Shown in pieces: positions 1 through 7,631 of a stretch of DNA of 30,979 bases; positions within the stretch are counted from its first letter, which is position 1, and each line of letters begins with the position of its first letter. The stretch is from a bacterium (GTDB lineage: Bacteria > UBP18 > UBA7526). The position numbers were made by a program, and so were the translations under genes. The notes below the pieces were generated by a model. The model was not told where the DNA came from, searched no databases, and worked only from the letters and a program-made list of their open reading frames with translations. The stretch spans positions 1 through 30,979 of the forward strand of contig JAUXAI010000008.1 of NCBI GenBank assembly GCA_030619985.1, read 5' to 3'.

Positions 1-42
1 GCACTCTGTGTTCCCCTTGTAACCCTTGGAGAATACCAATGA
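1..42 (+). CDS. 3' end of an upstream gene (partial, unidentified)
   Basis: Frame 1 is open from the left edge to a TGA at 40-42 that overlaps the ATG of the next gene as ATGA, the usual sign of translational coupling. Only 13 residues are visible, ending LVTLGEYQ, which is too little to name a family. From its position before lipid A genes it may belong to the same operon. The frame of the next gene is also open here, so this fragment could be non-coding. Confidence 0.35.
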   Translation, partial: ALCVPLVTLGEYQ

Positions 43-998
43 GAAGACGGCTTATTAAAAGAGAGTGGAAATACTGGATTGTCTATAGAATACTTTTGAA
101 GTTTACCATCTGGCTGCTAAATGCTATATCCTGGAGGATGACCTATTCTTTTGCCCGGGGAATGGCCAGATTTGCCTGGCTCATAAGGCTCTACCATCAA
201 ACGGTCTTCAAAAATTTAAATCTCGCCTTTGGGAAAGAAAAATCCAAAGAAGAGTTAAGAAAGACCGCTAAAAAGGCCTACCATAATTTAGTAAGGTATG
301 CAGTGGAACTACTTCGCTGTTATCGCCTCTCCCCAGAAACTATTGATAGTATGTTCACCATAGAGGGAAAGGAGAACCTGGATAGAGCCCTAGCAAAAGG
401 AAGGGGAGTGATGACCATAAGTGGCCATCTGGGAAATTTTATGCTCATGGGCACTAAGCTGGTCCAGGAAGGTTACCCTTTCGGCGTTCTCTATCGGGAA
501 GTTCGGGATAAGAAGGTAGCCCGACTCATTAAGGATATGCAGAGAAGACTGAACGTCCATTCCATTCCTGCCCTGCCCGCCTATCAAGCAGTAAGGGAAT
601 CATTAAGATGGCTAAAAAAGAATAAAATTCTCTTCCTTCAGCAGGACAGGAATTTCTTTGAAGATAAGGGAGCCATCTGGGTGGACTTCTTCGGCCAGCC
701 AGCACCCACTGCCCCGGGAACAGTTACCTTAGCAAAGAGGAGTGGCGCCACTCTTCTTCCCATGTTTGTGGTACGAAAGAAAGGGAATGCGGGGTATACC
801 ATAGTCATCGATCCACCAGTAGAGTTAGAACTGACCGGAGATAAGGAGAAGGATATCTTAATCAATACCCAGAAATTTACTAAGATTATCGAGGATTATG
901 TGAGAAAATACCCCACCCAATATTTCTGGATCTATAAGAGGTGGCGGGGGCTGGCCAAGAGAAGAGAGAAGATGAATGCTAAAAAAGCTAAGGGATAA
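39..998 (+). CDS. Lysophospholipid/lipid A acyltransferase, LpxL (HtrB) family, copy 1
   Basis: This 319-residue protein has the LpxL/HtrB family layout: an N-terminal hydrophobic stretch (about residues 12-35) for inner-membrane association, then the motif GHLGNF near residue 130, a QQDRN segment near 200 and VDFFGQPAPT near 213. The family transfers a secondary acyl chain to the lipid A precursor on the cytoplasmic face of the inner membrane. The family's catalytic dyad is usually written H-X4-D/E. Here the His is present but the acidic position reads Met (HLGNFM), so activity or substrate may differ. The start is supported by GGAG upstream of the ATG and by ATGA coupling to the preceding frame. 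It overlaps the next gene, a paralogue, by 23 bp. Which acyl position it serves cannot be told. Confidence 0.85.
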   Translation: MRRRLIKREWKYWIVYRILLKFTIWLLNAISWRMTYSFARGMARFAWLIRLYHQTVFKNLNLAFGKEKSKEELRKTAKKAYHNLVRYAVELLRCYRLSPETIDSMFTIEGKENLDRALAKGRGVMTISGHLGNFMLMGTKLVQEGYPFGVLYREVRDKKVARLIKDMQRRLNVHSIPALPAYQAVRESLRWLKKNKILFLQQDRNFFEDKGAIWVDFFGQPAPTAPGTVTLAKRSGATLLPMFVVRKKGNAGYTIVIDPPVELELTGDKEKDILINTQKFTKIIEDYVRKYPTQYFWIYKRWRGLAKRREKMNAKKAKG

Positions 999-1890
999 GA
1001 TAAGATATAGTGCGGGAGGGCTCGCCCTATACGCCATCCTTCTTCCCGTAAAGATCCTTCCCCTTAGCCTCCTTCTCTGGGGAGGGAGATGTATTGGTCA
1101 CCTGGCTTATTATATTGACCGGAGGCATCGCAGAATAGGTCTGGAGAATATCAGAATGGCCCTGGGGAAAGAAAAATCCCCTCCAGAACTAAAGAGAATA
1201 ATAAAAGAGAATTATTGCCATATCGCTCAGGGTGGCTTTGAGATGCTCCGAGTAATGAAGTATGGAAAGAGATACGCCCATCTCTTAGCCATTGAGGGAA
1301 AGGAGAATCTGGATAAAGCCTTAGCTAAGGGGAAGGGAGCGGTTGCAGTTATAGGCCATATCGGGAATATTACTCTTCTGCTGCGAAAAATAGCCAACGA
1401 AGGCTATCCGGCGAGTGTTATAGCTAAGGTCCCTAAGGATAAGAGAGTGGCTCGGTTCATGCAGGAGCTGCGCGACCGCTCAAATATGGGAACCGTTCTT
1501 CCTAAGCCAAAAAGCCTGGCAATTAAGAAAGCTTTAACCTCGTTAAAAAGAGAGGAAGTCGTTATTATTCCCATCGATCAGAATGCCGGGAAAGAAGGGG
1601 TATTCGTTGATTTCTTTGGAAGGCCGGCCTCCACTCCAGCTGGCCCGGTGATCTTTGCCCAGAGAACCGGTGCTCCCCTGGTGCCCATGTACATTATTAG
1701 AGAAAGAAGAAAGAGGCATCGCTTAATCATAGACCCCGAGGTCCCCTTAGTTAATACTGGGAATAAAGAGAAAGATTTGATAACTAATACTCAAAGACTC
1801 ACCAAGGTTATCGAAAGATATGTTAGAAAATATCCCTCCCAGTGGTGGTGGGTGCATAATAGGTGGAAGAGCAAACCACCAGAAAAGTAG
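976..1890 (+). CDS. Lysophospholipid/lipid A acyltransferase, LpxL (HtrB) family, copy 2
   Basis: This 304-residue paralogue of the preceding gene probably arose by tandem duplication. They share the phrase IEGKENLDKALAKG, the segment after the catalytic His, a VDFFGRPASTPAG motif and the C-terminal ERYVRKYPSQWWWVHNRWK tail, which is typical of the family. The N-terminus (residues 13-40) is hydrophobic, which fits an inner-membrane enzyme. The dyad position again lacks the usual acid: the motif reads HIGNIT, with Thr where Glu is expected. It starts inside the end of copy 1, so the two are translationally coupled. It is followed by lpxK, which supports a lipid A role. The stop codon TAG lies inside a purine-rich octamer array. 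Confidence 0.83.
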   Translation: MLKKLRDKIRYSAGGLALYAILLPVKILPLSLLLWGGRCIGHLAYYIDRRHRRIGLENIRMALGKEKSPPELKRIIKENYCHIAQGGFEMLRVMKYGKRYAHLLAIEGKENLDKALAKGKGAVAVIGHIGNITLLLRKIANEGYPASVIAKVPKDKRVARFMQELRDRSNMGTVLPKPKSLAIKKALTSLKREEVVIIPIDQNAGKEGVFVDFFGRPASTPAGPVIFAQRTGAPLVPMYIIRERRKRHRLIIDPEVPLVNTGNKEKDLITNTQRLTKVIERYVRKYPSQWWWVHNRWKSKPPEK

Positions 1891-1917
1891 GAAAGTAGAA
1901 AAGTAAGAGAGTCAAAC
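1886..1917 (+). repeat. Purine-rich octamer array (4 units)
   Basis: Four consecutive 8-bp units read AGTAGGAA, AGTAGAAA, AGTAAGAG and AGTCAAAC. They fill the gap between the second acyltransferase and lpxK. The stop codon of the acyltransferase (1888-1890) is inside the first unit. No complementary right arm is visible. Confidence 0.6.
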
Positions 1918-1922
1918 CGAAG

Positions 1923-3002
1923 ATGGAGAAGTATTTACTGAGTATTATTTCAGATGAGAAAAGAGGTTTTTTCACTTCTTTCTTGCGTTTCATCCTTTTA
2001 ATTCTATCTGGGATATACTATTTGGGTCTTCAGGTTATCCGGTTTCTCTATCGGGTAAGGATTTTAAAGAGACTAAAGTTAAAGGCAAGGGTGATCAGTG
2101 CTGGAAATCTGACTGTAGGGGGAACGGGAAAGACCCCTGCAGTTGAGGGAATAGCAAGGCTTCTTCAGGAGAAGGGGAGAAAGATAGCGATACTGAGTAG
2201 GGGATATAAAAGGGTTAAGGGTCGAGGGTTAAGGGTTAAGGATGTGGCGGTGGTGACGGATGGGAAGGAGATTCTGTTGTCAGCAAAGGAGGCCGGAGAT
2301 GAGCCGTACCTCTTGGCTCAAAATTCATCAGGCATTCCCATAGTCGTAGGAAAGAATCGAATAAAAAGCGGGAATTACTGTTTAGCCAATTTTAATACAG
2401 AGACCTTTATCTTAGATGATGGATTCCAGTACCAGAGGTTGGAGCGCGATTTGGATATTCTGCTCATTGATAGCCTCAACCCCTTCGGCAATGGACACCT
2501 TCTGCCGCGAGGAATACTGAGAGAGCCATTGAGAAGTCTTAAGAGGGCAGACCTTTACATCTTGACCAGAACAGATCAAGTGAGGAATTTAGAGGGTTTG
2601 AAGAATAGAATAAGAAGTATTAATCCCTTTACTCCCATTCTGGAGAGCATCCATGCCCCCTGCTACTTAGAAGATTTGAAGAGCAAGAAGAAGTTCGACT
2701 TAGAATTTATAAAGGATAAAGAGGTCCTTGCTTTATCGAGTATCGCCCACCCAGAGTCCTTTGAAAAGACATTAAAGGACCTGAGGGCAATCATTATGAA
2801 GAGACTTCGTTATCCCGACCACCATCCCTATACCAAAGAAGACCTGGAAGAGATTAGTACTAAGGCCAGGGGCTGTCTCATCATTACCACCCAGAAGGAT
2901 GGGGTGCGCCTTGAGCCATTATTAGAGAATGAATCCATCCTCGCCTTAAGAATAGAACTGAAGATTACCAAAGACCAAGAGATCTTGGAGCAACTGCTGT
3001 AA
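1923..3002 (+). CDS. lpxK: Tetraacyldisaccharide 4'-kinase (LpxK)
   Basis: LpxK phosphorylates the 4' position of the tetraacyl disaccharide lipid A precursor, using ATP at the inner membrane. The 359-residue protein has an N-terminal hydrophobic helix (about residues 18-40), then the family P-loop SAGNLTVGGTGKTP (about residues 60-73), LSRGYKR, AGDEPYLLA and LDDGFQYQ (about residues 164-171), all LpxK signatures. The length is close to the family norm of about 330-350. The start ATG follows a weak GAAG. Oddly, the loop after LSRGY contains a 28-bp DNA heptamer array (2212-2239), which gives a basic stretch RVKGRGLRVK. It lies after two lipid A acyltransferases, which fits the pathway. Confidence 0.95.
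   Translation: MEKYLLSIISDEKRGFFTSFLRFILLILSGIYYLGLQVIRFLYRVRILKRLKLKARVISAGNLTVGGTGKTPAVEGIARLLQEKGRKIAILSRGYKRVKGRGLRVKDVAVVTDGKEILLSAKEAGDEPYLLAQNSSGIPIVVGKNRIKSGNYCLANFNTETFILDDGFQYQRLERDLDILLIDSLNPFGNGHLLPRGILREPLRSLKRADLYILTRTDQVRNLEGLKNRIRSINPFTPILESIHAPCYLEDLKSKKKFDLEFIKDKEVLALSSIAHPESFEKTLKDLRAIIMKRLRYPDHHPYTKEDLEEISTKARGCLIITTQKDGVRLEPLLENESILALRIELKITKDQEILEQLL
2212..2239 (+). repeat. Heptamer array inside lpxK
   Basis: Four consecutive 7-bp units read GGGTTAA, GGGTCGA, GGGTTAA and GGGTTAA. They are translated as part of LpxK, in a loop between LSRGY and the AGDEP motif that is normally variable. Being 28 bp long, the array would shift the frame if gained alone, so flanking bases must have changed too, or it arose by drift. 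Confidence 0.55.
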
Positions 3003-3004
3003 TT

Positions 3005-3067
3005 CGGTTACGTAACCGTAACCCTTTGACGATACGGACCTCGTTGCCGTAACCTCCAGACGTAACC
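3005..3067 (+). repeat. CGTAACC repeats with a perfect 14-bp palindrome
   Basis: The gap after lpxK holds CGTAACC four times (3011-3017, 3017-3023, 3048-3054, 3061-3067) and its reverse complement at 3006-3012. Bases 3005-3018 form the perfect palindrome CGGTTACGTAACCG. The unit is close to the AGTAACC heptamers at 4109 and 27669. Confidence 0.55.
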
Positions 3068-3088
3068 TAAAGAAGCAAGAGATTTCTT

Positions 3089-4120
3089 ATGGAATATAAG
3101 AAAATATTGGTGAAGGGAGTAAACTGGGTGGGGGATGCTATCTTCATTACTCCTGCCCTATCTACTTTAAGAAGTGGTTTTCCAAAAGCAAAGATCAGTC
3201 TTCTAGTTCCAGAAAATTTGGCCGAGATATACGAAGAAAATCCAAATATCGATGAATTGATCGCTTACCGACGAAAAGGGAGTCTAAAGGAGAGGATAAA
3301 ACTCATCAGAACTTTGAAAAAGAAGAGATTTAATTTGGGAATCATTATGCAGTCTACTTCTTATGAACCAGCCATCCTCCTATCTCTGGCAAGAATTCCA
3401 GAGAGGGTAGGGTATTCTCATAGTTTACGCAATCTTCTCTTAACCAAGGTAGTTGAACGTCCTAAAGAAGCCCAGCACGAGGTAGACTTCTTCTTAGGAC
3501 TTGTAAAATCTTTGGGGATAAAGGTGGAGAAGAAAGAAGTCTTCATGGCCGAAGATAGGGAAGCCAGAGAATGGGCGGAAAAGTTTCTAATCGAGAATGG
3601 CTACAGAGAAGGCGATCCACTCATCGGTATCTTCCCTGGGGCCTATTTCGGCTCAGCAAAGAGATGGTTTCCTGAGAGGTACGCTACTTTAGCTGAGCGT
3701 TTAATAAAAGATTATGAAGTCAGAGTAGTTCTCTTTGGCGAAAAGAACGACCTTCCTCTTATTCAGAAGATTATAGATAATATGATGGCTACCCCCATAA
3801 ATGCCACGGGAAAGACATCTTTAAAGCAACTCAGGGCATTAATCGAGAGATGTCACCTCTTTATTACTAATGATAGTGGTCCCTTACAGATCGCCTCTAC
3901 TACCAGGACGTCCATCATCGCTCTATTTGGCTCATCCGATCCTAAGAAGACTGGCCCCTGGAGAGAAGAGGGCTGTACCATCATCTATAAAAGAATTCCT
4001 TGCAGCCCCTGCTTCAAAAGGAAATGTAGAAGCCTCGTTTGTTTTAAGGCAATTACTGTTGAGGATATCCTCCGAGCAGCGAAAACATACCTAAGCCGTG
4101 AATGCCAAAGTAACCAGTAA
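3089..4120 (+). CDS. Glycosyltransferase family 9, ADP-heptose:LPS heptosyltransferase (WaaF-like)
   Basis: GT9 enzymes add heptose to the LPS inner core on the cytoplasmic face of the inner membrane. The 343-residue protein begins with VNWVGDAIFITPAL (the glycine-containing acceptor-side loop of heptosyltransferases), has IGIFPGA near residue 185, a K(T)SLKQLRALIERC segment near 246 and NDSGPLQIAS near 260, which belongs to the sugar-nucleotide site. A Cys-rich segment CSPCFKRKC near residue 308 is common in WaaF-type proteins. The start has only a weak upstream site (AAGAG). The last codons (SNQ and stop) are encoded by an AGTAACC heptamer array, so the natural C-terminus may have been altered. 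WaaF is the best guess; another heptosyltransferase specificity is possible. Confidence 0.85.
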   Translation: MEYKKILVKGVNWVGDAIFITPALSTLRSGFPKAKISLLVPENLAEIYEENPNIDELIAYRRKGSLKERIKLIRTLKKKRFNLGIIMQSTSYEPAILLSLARIPERVGYSHSLRNLLLTKVVERPKEAQHEVDFFLGLVKSLGIKVEKKEVFMAEDREAREWAEKFLIENGYREGDPLIGIFPGAYFGSAKRWFPERYATLAERLIKDYEVRVVLFGEKNDLPLIQKIIDNMMATPINATGKTSLKQLRALIERCHLFITNDSGPLQIASTTRTSIIALFGSSDPKKTGPWREEGCTIIYKRIPCSPCFKRKCRSLVCFKAITVEDILRAAKTYLSRECQSNQ

Positions 4121-4159
4121 CCAGTTAACAGTAACCAGTTTTAACTGTAAACTGTTAAC
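4109..4159 (+). repeat. Heptamer array with complementary right arm
   Basis: Four heptamers (AGTAACC, AGTAACC, AGTTAAC, AGTAACC) occupy 4109-4136. A right arm of AACTGTA and AACTGTT follows at 4143-4156. Bases 4124-4140 and 4143-4159 pair as an imperfect hairpin: 14 of 17 positions are complementary, with a three-base internal mismatch and a two-base loop. The stop codon of the GT9 gene (4118-4120) is within the array. Confidence 0.65.
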
Positions 4160-4185
4160 CCATTTCTACCTAAAGGAGAAACTGG

Positions 4186-4920
4186 ATGGCTAAGCTCTCT
4201 GTAATCATTATCACTAAAAACGAAGAAGAAAATATCAGGGATTGTCTGGAAAGTGTGAAGTGGGCGGATGAGATCATCATCGTTGATTCCTTTTCTAATG
4301 ATAAAACAGTAGAGATTGCCAAAGAATATACGAATAAGATATTTCAGAAGGAATGGATGGGGTATGGAAGGCAGAAGAACTTCGCTTTGGAGAAGGCGAC
4401 TGGAGAATGGATATTGAATATTGATGCTGATGAGCGGGTTACCAAGGAACTGGCAGGGGAGATAAAAGAGGCCATTCAAAAGAAGGAATACGATGGCTAT
4501 TACATTCCTAATAAGGCCTACTTCTTGGGAAAGTGGATGAGACATTCTGGTTGGTATCCAGACTACCACTTGAGACTTTTCAAGAAGGGGAAAGGAAGGT
4601 TTAATGAGCGGGTGGTTCATGAGGCGGTCCAGGTAGAGGGCAAGAAAGGTTATCTTAAAGGTGCGATAGAGCACTTCACTGCCAAGTCCATAGGTGAATA
4701 CCTGAAGAGGATGGATAAATATGCTAAATTGACCATAGAAGAGAGGGGAGGAAGAGCAGGATGGTATCAGGTTTTCTTTCACCCTTCTTTCACCTTCTTC
4801 AAGATGTATATTATAAAAAGGGGCTTCTTGGATGGTATCCATGGCCTGATTTTAGCTCTCTGCCATTCCTTCTATACTTTCAGTAAGTATGCCCGACTCT
4901 GGGAGAAAAGGAAGGGATGA
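4186..4920 (+). CDS. Family 2 glycosyltransferase (WaaE/KdtX-like)
   Basis: This 244-residue GT-A enzyme opens with LSVIIITKNEEENIRDCLES, followed by ADEIIIVDSFS and a NIDADER segment at about residues 77-82 (the DxD metal/nucleotide site). The same order, with WMGYGRQKNFAL and HEAVQVEG later, is typical of the WaaE/KdtX group, which adds a glucose-type residue to the inner core of LPS. A C-terminal amphipathic or hydrophobic stretch (YQVFFHPSFTFFKMYII) probably contacts the membrane. AAGGAG eight bases before the ATG supports the start. It overlaps the next gene by 4 bp (ATGA). The exact sugar and acceptor cannot be read from sequence. Confidence 0.85.
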   Translation: MAKLSVIIITKNEEENIRDCLESVKWADEIIIVDSFSNDKTVEIAKEYTNKIFQKEWMGYGRQKNFALEKATGEWILNIDADERVTKELAGEIKEAIQKKEYDGYYIPNKAYFLGKWMRHSGWYPDYHLRLFKKGKGRFNERVVHEAVQVEGKKGYLKGAIEHFTAKSIGEYLKRMDKYAKLTIEERGGRAGWYQVFFHPSFTFFKMYIIKRGFLDGIHGLILALCHSFYTFSKYARLWEKRKG

Positions 4921-5609
4921 GAATTCCTGTTCTTATGTATCATAAAGTTAGTCCAGGCAAGAAAGAGAAGTATAGAATAAGCCCGGAGAAGTTTGCCAGC
5001 CAGATGGAATATCTCTCCAAGAAGAGGTATCAGACCATCTCACCAGATGAGATATTAGGGTTTGTCAAAGGAGGAAGGGCCCTTCCAAAGAGGCCGGTGC
5101 TCATTACCTTTGACGATGGCTATAAGGATAACTTCACCCATGCCTATCCCATACTGAAAAGGTACAATTTCAAGGCAACCATATTCTTGGTCACCCAATA
5201 TATTGGCAAGAAAAATGGATGGAGTAAGGGAGGTGAAGAGATTCTCTCCTGGGAGGAGATTGAAGAGATGAAGAGAGAAGGATTCTCTTTCGGCTCCCAT
5301 ACCCACACCCACCCCAATCTCTTAGAACTATCTCGGGATAAAGTATTATCTGAGATCAGGGATTCTAAAAGAATACTGGAGGAGAGATTAGAAGAGCCGA
5401 TCAGCTTCTTCACCTATCCCTATGGAAAGTTCAATTCGAGAATTAAGGAGATGGTGAAAGGGGCTGGCTATTCAGGGGCGTTTTCCACTCTTCCGGGGAA
5501 GAATAGTAGAAACGAAGACCCCTTTCTCCTGCGCAGAATACTCATCCGAGGCTACGATACAAAACTCCATTTTATTTTGAATCTAAAACTGGGAAGAAGC
5601 AGAATATAA
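4917..5609 (+). CDS. Polysaccharide deacetylase (NodB-homology, carbohydrate esterase 4)
   Basis: CE4 enzymes remove N- or O-acetyl groups from sugars with a metal-dependent Asp-His-His site. This 230-residue protein has VLMYHKVSP at residues 5-13, the catalytic TFDDGYKDN at about 64-72, the metal motif SHTHTHPNL at about 127-135 and FTYPYGKFN at about 163-171. No signal peptide is apparent, so it probably acts in the cytoplasm or on a lipid-linked sugar at the inner membrane. Its ATGA coupling to a core-type glycosyltransferase suggests that it deacetylates an LPS or surface-polysaccharide sugar after addition. It is followed by a 141-bp gap with a GC-rich hairpin. Confidence 0.87.
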   Translation: MRIPVLMYHKVSPGKKEKYRISPEKFASQMEYLSKKRYQTISPDEILGFVKGGRALPKRPVLITFDDGYKDNFTHAYPILKRYNFKATIFLVTQYIGKKNGWSKGGEEILSWEEIEEMKREGFSFGSHTHTHPNLLELSRDKVLSEIRDSKRILEERLEEPISFFTYPYGKFNSRIKEMVKGAGYSGAFSTLPGKNSRNEDPFLLRRILIRGYDTKLHFILNLKLGRSRI

Positions 5610-5622
5610 AAATAGGATTCTG

Positions 5623-5713
5623 AAGCGGGTCCTGCCTCGGCATTCTCTCTTCGTGGGCCCCTCCGCCCGGTGTAGATCCTCCCACTCATAGAGATCTGCC
5701 GAGCCACCCGCTT
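5623..5713. other. Long GC-rich interrupted hairpin (possible structured RNA or degenerate mobile element)
   Basis: Four stems nest in order. AAGCGGGT (5623-5630) pairs with ACCCGCTT (5706-5713), CTCGGCA (5636-5642) with TGCCGAG (5697-5703), TCTCT (5644-5648) with AGAGA (5690-5694), and GTGGG (5653-5657) with CCCAC (5681-5685). The last two are separated by a symmetric 4x4 internal loop, and the apical loop is about 23 nt. All pairs in these stems are Watson-Crick. The segment is clearly richer in G+C than its surroundings. A T5 run follows eight bases later (5721-5725), so it could act as a terminator or leader. No known riboswitch family was recognised. Confidence 0.55.
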
Positions 5714-5750
5714 ATCACAGTTTTTGAAAAAAGCCCAAAATAGGAAAGCA

Positions 5751-6857
5751 ATGGACAAAAAAGTAGATCTGAGCAAGGTACAAAGGATACTGGTAATAAA
5801 GTTCAAGCACATTGGGGATGTATTATTGATGGTTCCCACGGTACGTGCCTTGAGGGAAAGATTTCCTAAAGCGCACATCGCCTGCCTGGTAAATAAGGGA
5901 ACAGAGGAGATGCTCACCGGAAATCCCTTAATTAATGAGATCTTAACCTTTGATCGTCCGATAAAGAAATTACCTAGAGTAAGAAAAATTATTGAGAGTC
6001 TAAAGTGGGCAAAGAGCATAAGGAATAAGAGATTTGATTTAGTTGTCGATCTAGGAGGAGGGGACAGGGGGGCAGTGATCGCCTTTGTCAGTGGGGCGAA
6101 GATAAGGGCCAGTTTTGGTGTTCCCAGAGAAAAGATTACTTTTAAAAATCTTTTCTCTAAATTGGGGTATCTCCTTTTCCACTGGCATTTCAAAGGGAAG
6201 GGAACCCTGGGAAGGAGGTTTTTGTTTACCCATCTCGCTAAGCCAAAGGGGATAAGAGAGCATACCATAGAGCACGATTTGAATGTTGTCAGAAACCTGG
6301 GAATTGATACCAGAAATAAAGAACTCGAGATATTTGTTTCTGATGAAGACAGGAGACATATCGAAAGTCTGTTAAAGGAGAAGGGAATAGAGAAAGAGGA
6401 GATATTAACCATTATTCATCCTGTCTCAAGATGGAGAGAGAAAGAGTGGAGGGACGAAGGATTTGCTAAGGCCTGCGACTACCTCATTGACAGGTATCAT
6501 TCCAAAGTAATTTTTACTGCTGGGCCAGAAGAAAGGGAGATGAGAAGAGTAAAGGAGATAATTGGCCTCATGAAAGAAACCCCAGTCGATCTTTCAGGAA
6601 AGATCACCTTGAAACAACTGGTTGCCTTAATTGAGAGAAGTAATCTCTATCTCGGCCTGGATAGCGCCCCCATGCACATCGCCAATGCTTTGAAGAAACC
6701 ATTAATCGCCCTCTTTGATCCCACAAGCATCCCGGAATGGGCGCCGAGAGGGAAGAATCAGATCGCCCTCTCCGTAAAGGCGGGAGTCGATGAAGTCCTG
6801 GGAGTAATAGATAAAGAGTTATCGGGAAAGAAGGAATGGCAAAAAGTGACTTTCTAA
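5751..6857 (+). CDS. Glycosyltransferase family 9, heptosyltransferase-like
   Basis: A second GT9 protein, about 368 residues from the chosen start. It has RILVIKFKHIGDVLLMVP at about residues 10-27 (the family's N-terminal IGD loop), a VDLGGGDRG segment near 95, IIHPVSRWREKEW near 224 (where typical members have a P-x-(S/T) and W-x-x-(D/E) pattern) and GLDSAPMHIANAL near 301 in the nucleotide-sugar site. This fits a WaaQ/RfaQ-type heptosyltransferase of the LPS inner core. A longer reading from TTG 5724 is possible, but ATG 5751 has AGGAAAG just upstream and removes a poorly conserved lead. It overlaps the following kinase gene by 22 bp. Confidence 0.82.
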   Translation: MDKKVDLSKVQRILVIKFKHIGDVLLMVPTVRALRERFPKAHIACLVNKGTEEMLTGNPLINEILTFDRPIKKLPRVRKIIESLKWAKSIRNKRFDLVVDLGGGDRGAVIAFVSGAKIRASFGVPREKITFKNLFSKLGYLLFHWHFKGKGTLGRRFLFTHLAKPKGIREHTIEHDLNVVRNLGIDTRNKELEIFVSDEDRRHIESLLKEKGIEKEEILTIIHPVSRWREKEWRDEGFAKACDYLIDRYHSKVIFTAGPEEREMRRVKEIIGLMKETPVDLSGKITLKQLVALIERSNLYLGLDSAPMHIANALKKPLIALFDPTSIPEWAPRGKNQIALSVKAGVDEVLGVIDKELSGKKEWQKVTF

Positions 6858-7627
6858 CCCTGAAAAGGGGAGAGTGGAGAATAAAGCTAAAGAGGGAATA
6901 TCAGGGACTTCTTTTGAAACTCGGCCTGGAAGATCCGGATAGTCTATTTAAAAGGGAGGAGGCAAGGCTCTTAGATGATAGCCAACGTTCCAATATCTTT
7001 TCCCTCCGGGTAAATGGAGGAAGGGTTGTCCTAAAAGAGTATAAGCCCCGGGGAATAGGGAAGGCCTGGATCGACCTCTACCGACCTTCAAAGGCGATGA
7101 GAGAGTTTGTGCTCGGCAATAGACTTTCAAAGATGGGGATTCCGGTGGCCGAGCCCTTGGCGATAGGTGAGAAGAGAAACCTCCGCTTGTTAAAGAAATG
7201 CTTTCTAATTACGGAAGAACTCTCTTTAGGTACCAACTTAAGCCATTATGTAAATAGTCTTCGTCCTTCCTTAAGTAAGGGAAAGATTAGAGAAAAAAGG
7301 AATTTTATTTCTAGGTTAGCAAAAAGCATTAGAGATATTCATAATAAGGGCTTCACCCATGGGGATTTAAATACTAGTCACATTATGGTAAAAGGGAATG
7401 GGTTCTACTATCTCGACTTTGAGAATGCTCGGCTCAAAAGAAGGGCCTCGGACTTCAGATGGATAAAGGACTTGGCAAGGCTAAATGAATCCATGCCCCC
7501 TTATATCACAAGGACGGATAAGTTAAGGTTCTATAAGGAATATGCTAAGGGAAACGGAGCGAAAGAAAAGAAGATGAGGAGATACTTAAGAAGGATTGAG
7601 AGACGCACCATAAAAAAGAAAGGGTAA
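6836..7627 (+). CDS. LPS-core kinase, WaaP / Kdo-kinase (InaA) superfamily
   Basis: This 263-residue protein has a protein-kinase-like fold: a VVLKEYKPRG segment near residue 61 with the ATP-binding Lys, an ITEEL hinge, the catalytic-loop motif HGDLNTSHIMV at about 175-185 and the metal-binding YLDFENARL at about 191-199. Family members phosphorylate heptose or Kdo in the LPS inner core in the cytoplasm. The gene starts within the 3' end of a GT9 heptosyltransferase gene (22-bp overlap), which supports a shared substrate. Whether the acceptor is heptose (WaaP) or Kdo (KdkA) cannot be decided. The C-terminus is very basic, which may favour membrane binding. Confidence 0.85.
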   Translation: MAKSDFLTLKRGEWRIKLKREYQGLLLKLGLEDPDSLFKREEARLLDDSQRSNIFSLRVNGGRVVLKEYKPRGIGKAWIDLYRPSKAMREFVLGNRLSKMGIPVAEPLAIGEKRNLRLLKKCFLITEELSLGTNLSHYVNSLRPSLSKGKIREKRNFISRLAKSIRDIHNKGFTHGDLNTSHIMVKGNGFYYLDFENARLKRRASDFRWIKDLARLNESMPPYITRTDKLRFYKEYAKGNGAKEKKMRRYLRRIERRTIKKKG

Positions 7628-7631
7628 AACT

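Noticed and set aside
4141-4842. Long minus-strand open frame (233 codons) opposite the GT2 gene
   Set aside because: It mirrors a strongly recognisable glycosyltransferase, has no family-like sequence, and no gene in the window is on the minus strand.
5724-5750. TTG 5724 as start of the second GT9 gene
   Set aside because: It follows a T-run after the hairpin and lacks a ribosome site; ATG 5751 is preceded by AGGAAAG.
5552-6412. Long minus-strand open frame (286 codons) across the hairpin and the second GT9 gene
   Set aside because: It runs opposite a well-matched GT9 coding region, is Ser/Leu/Phe-rich as shadow frames of Lys/Arg-rich genes are, and shows no family motif.
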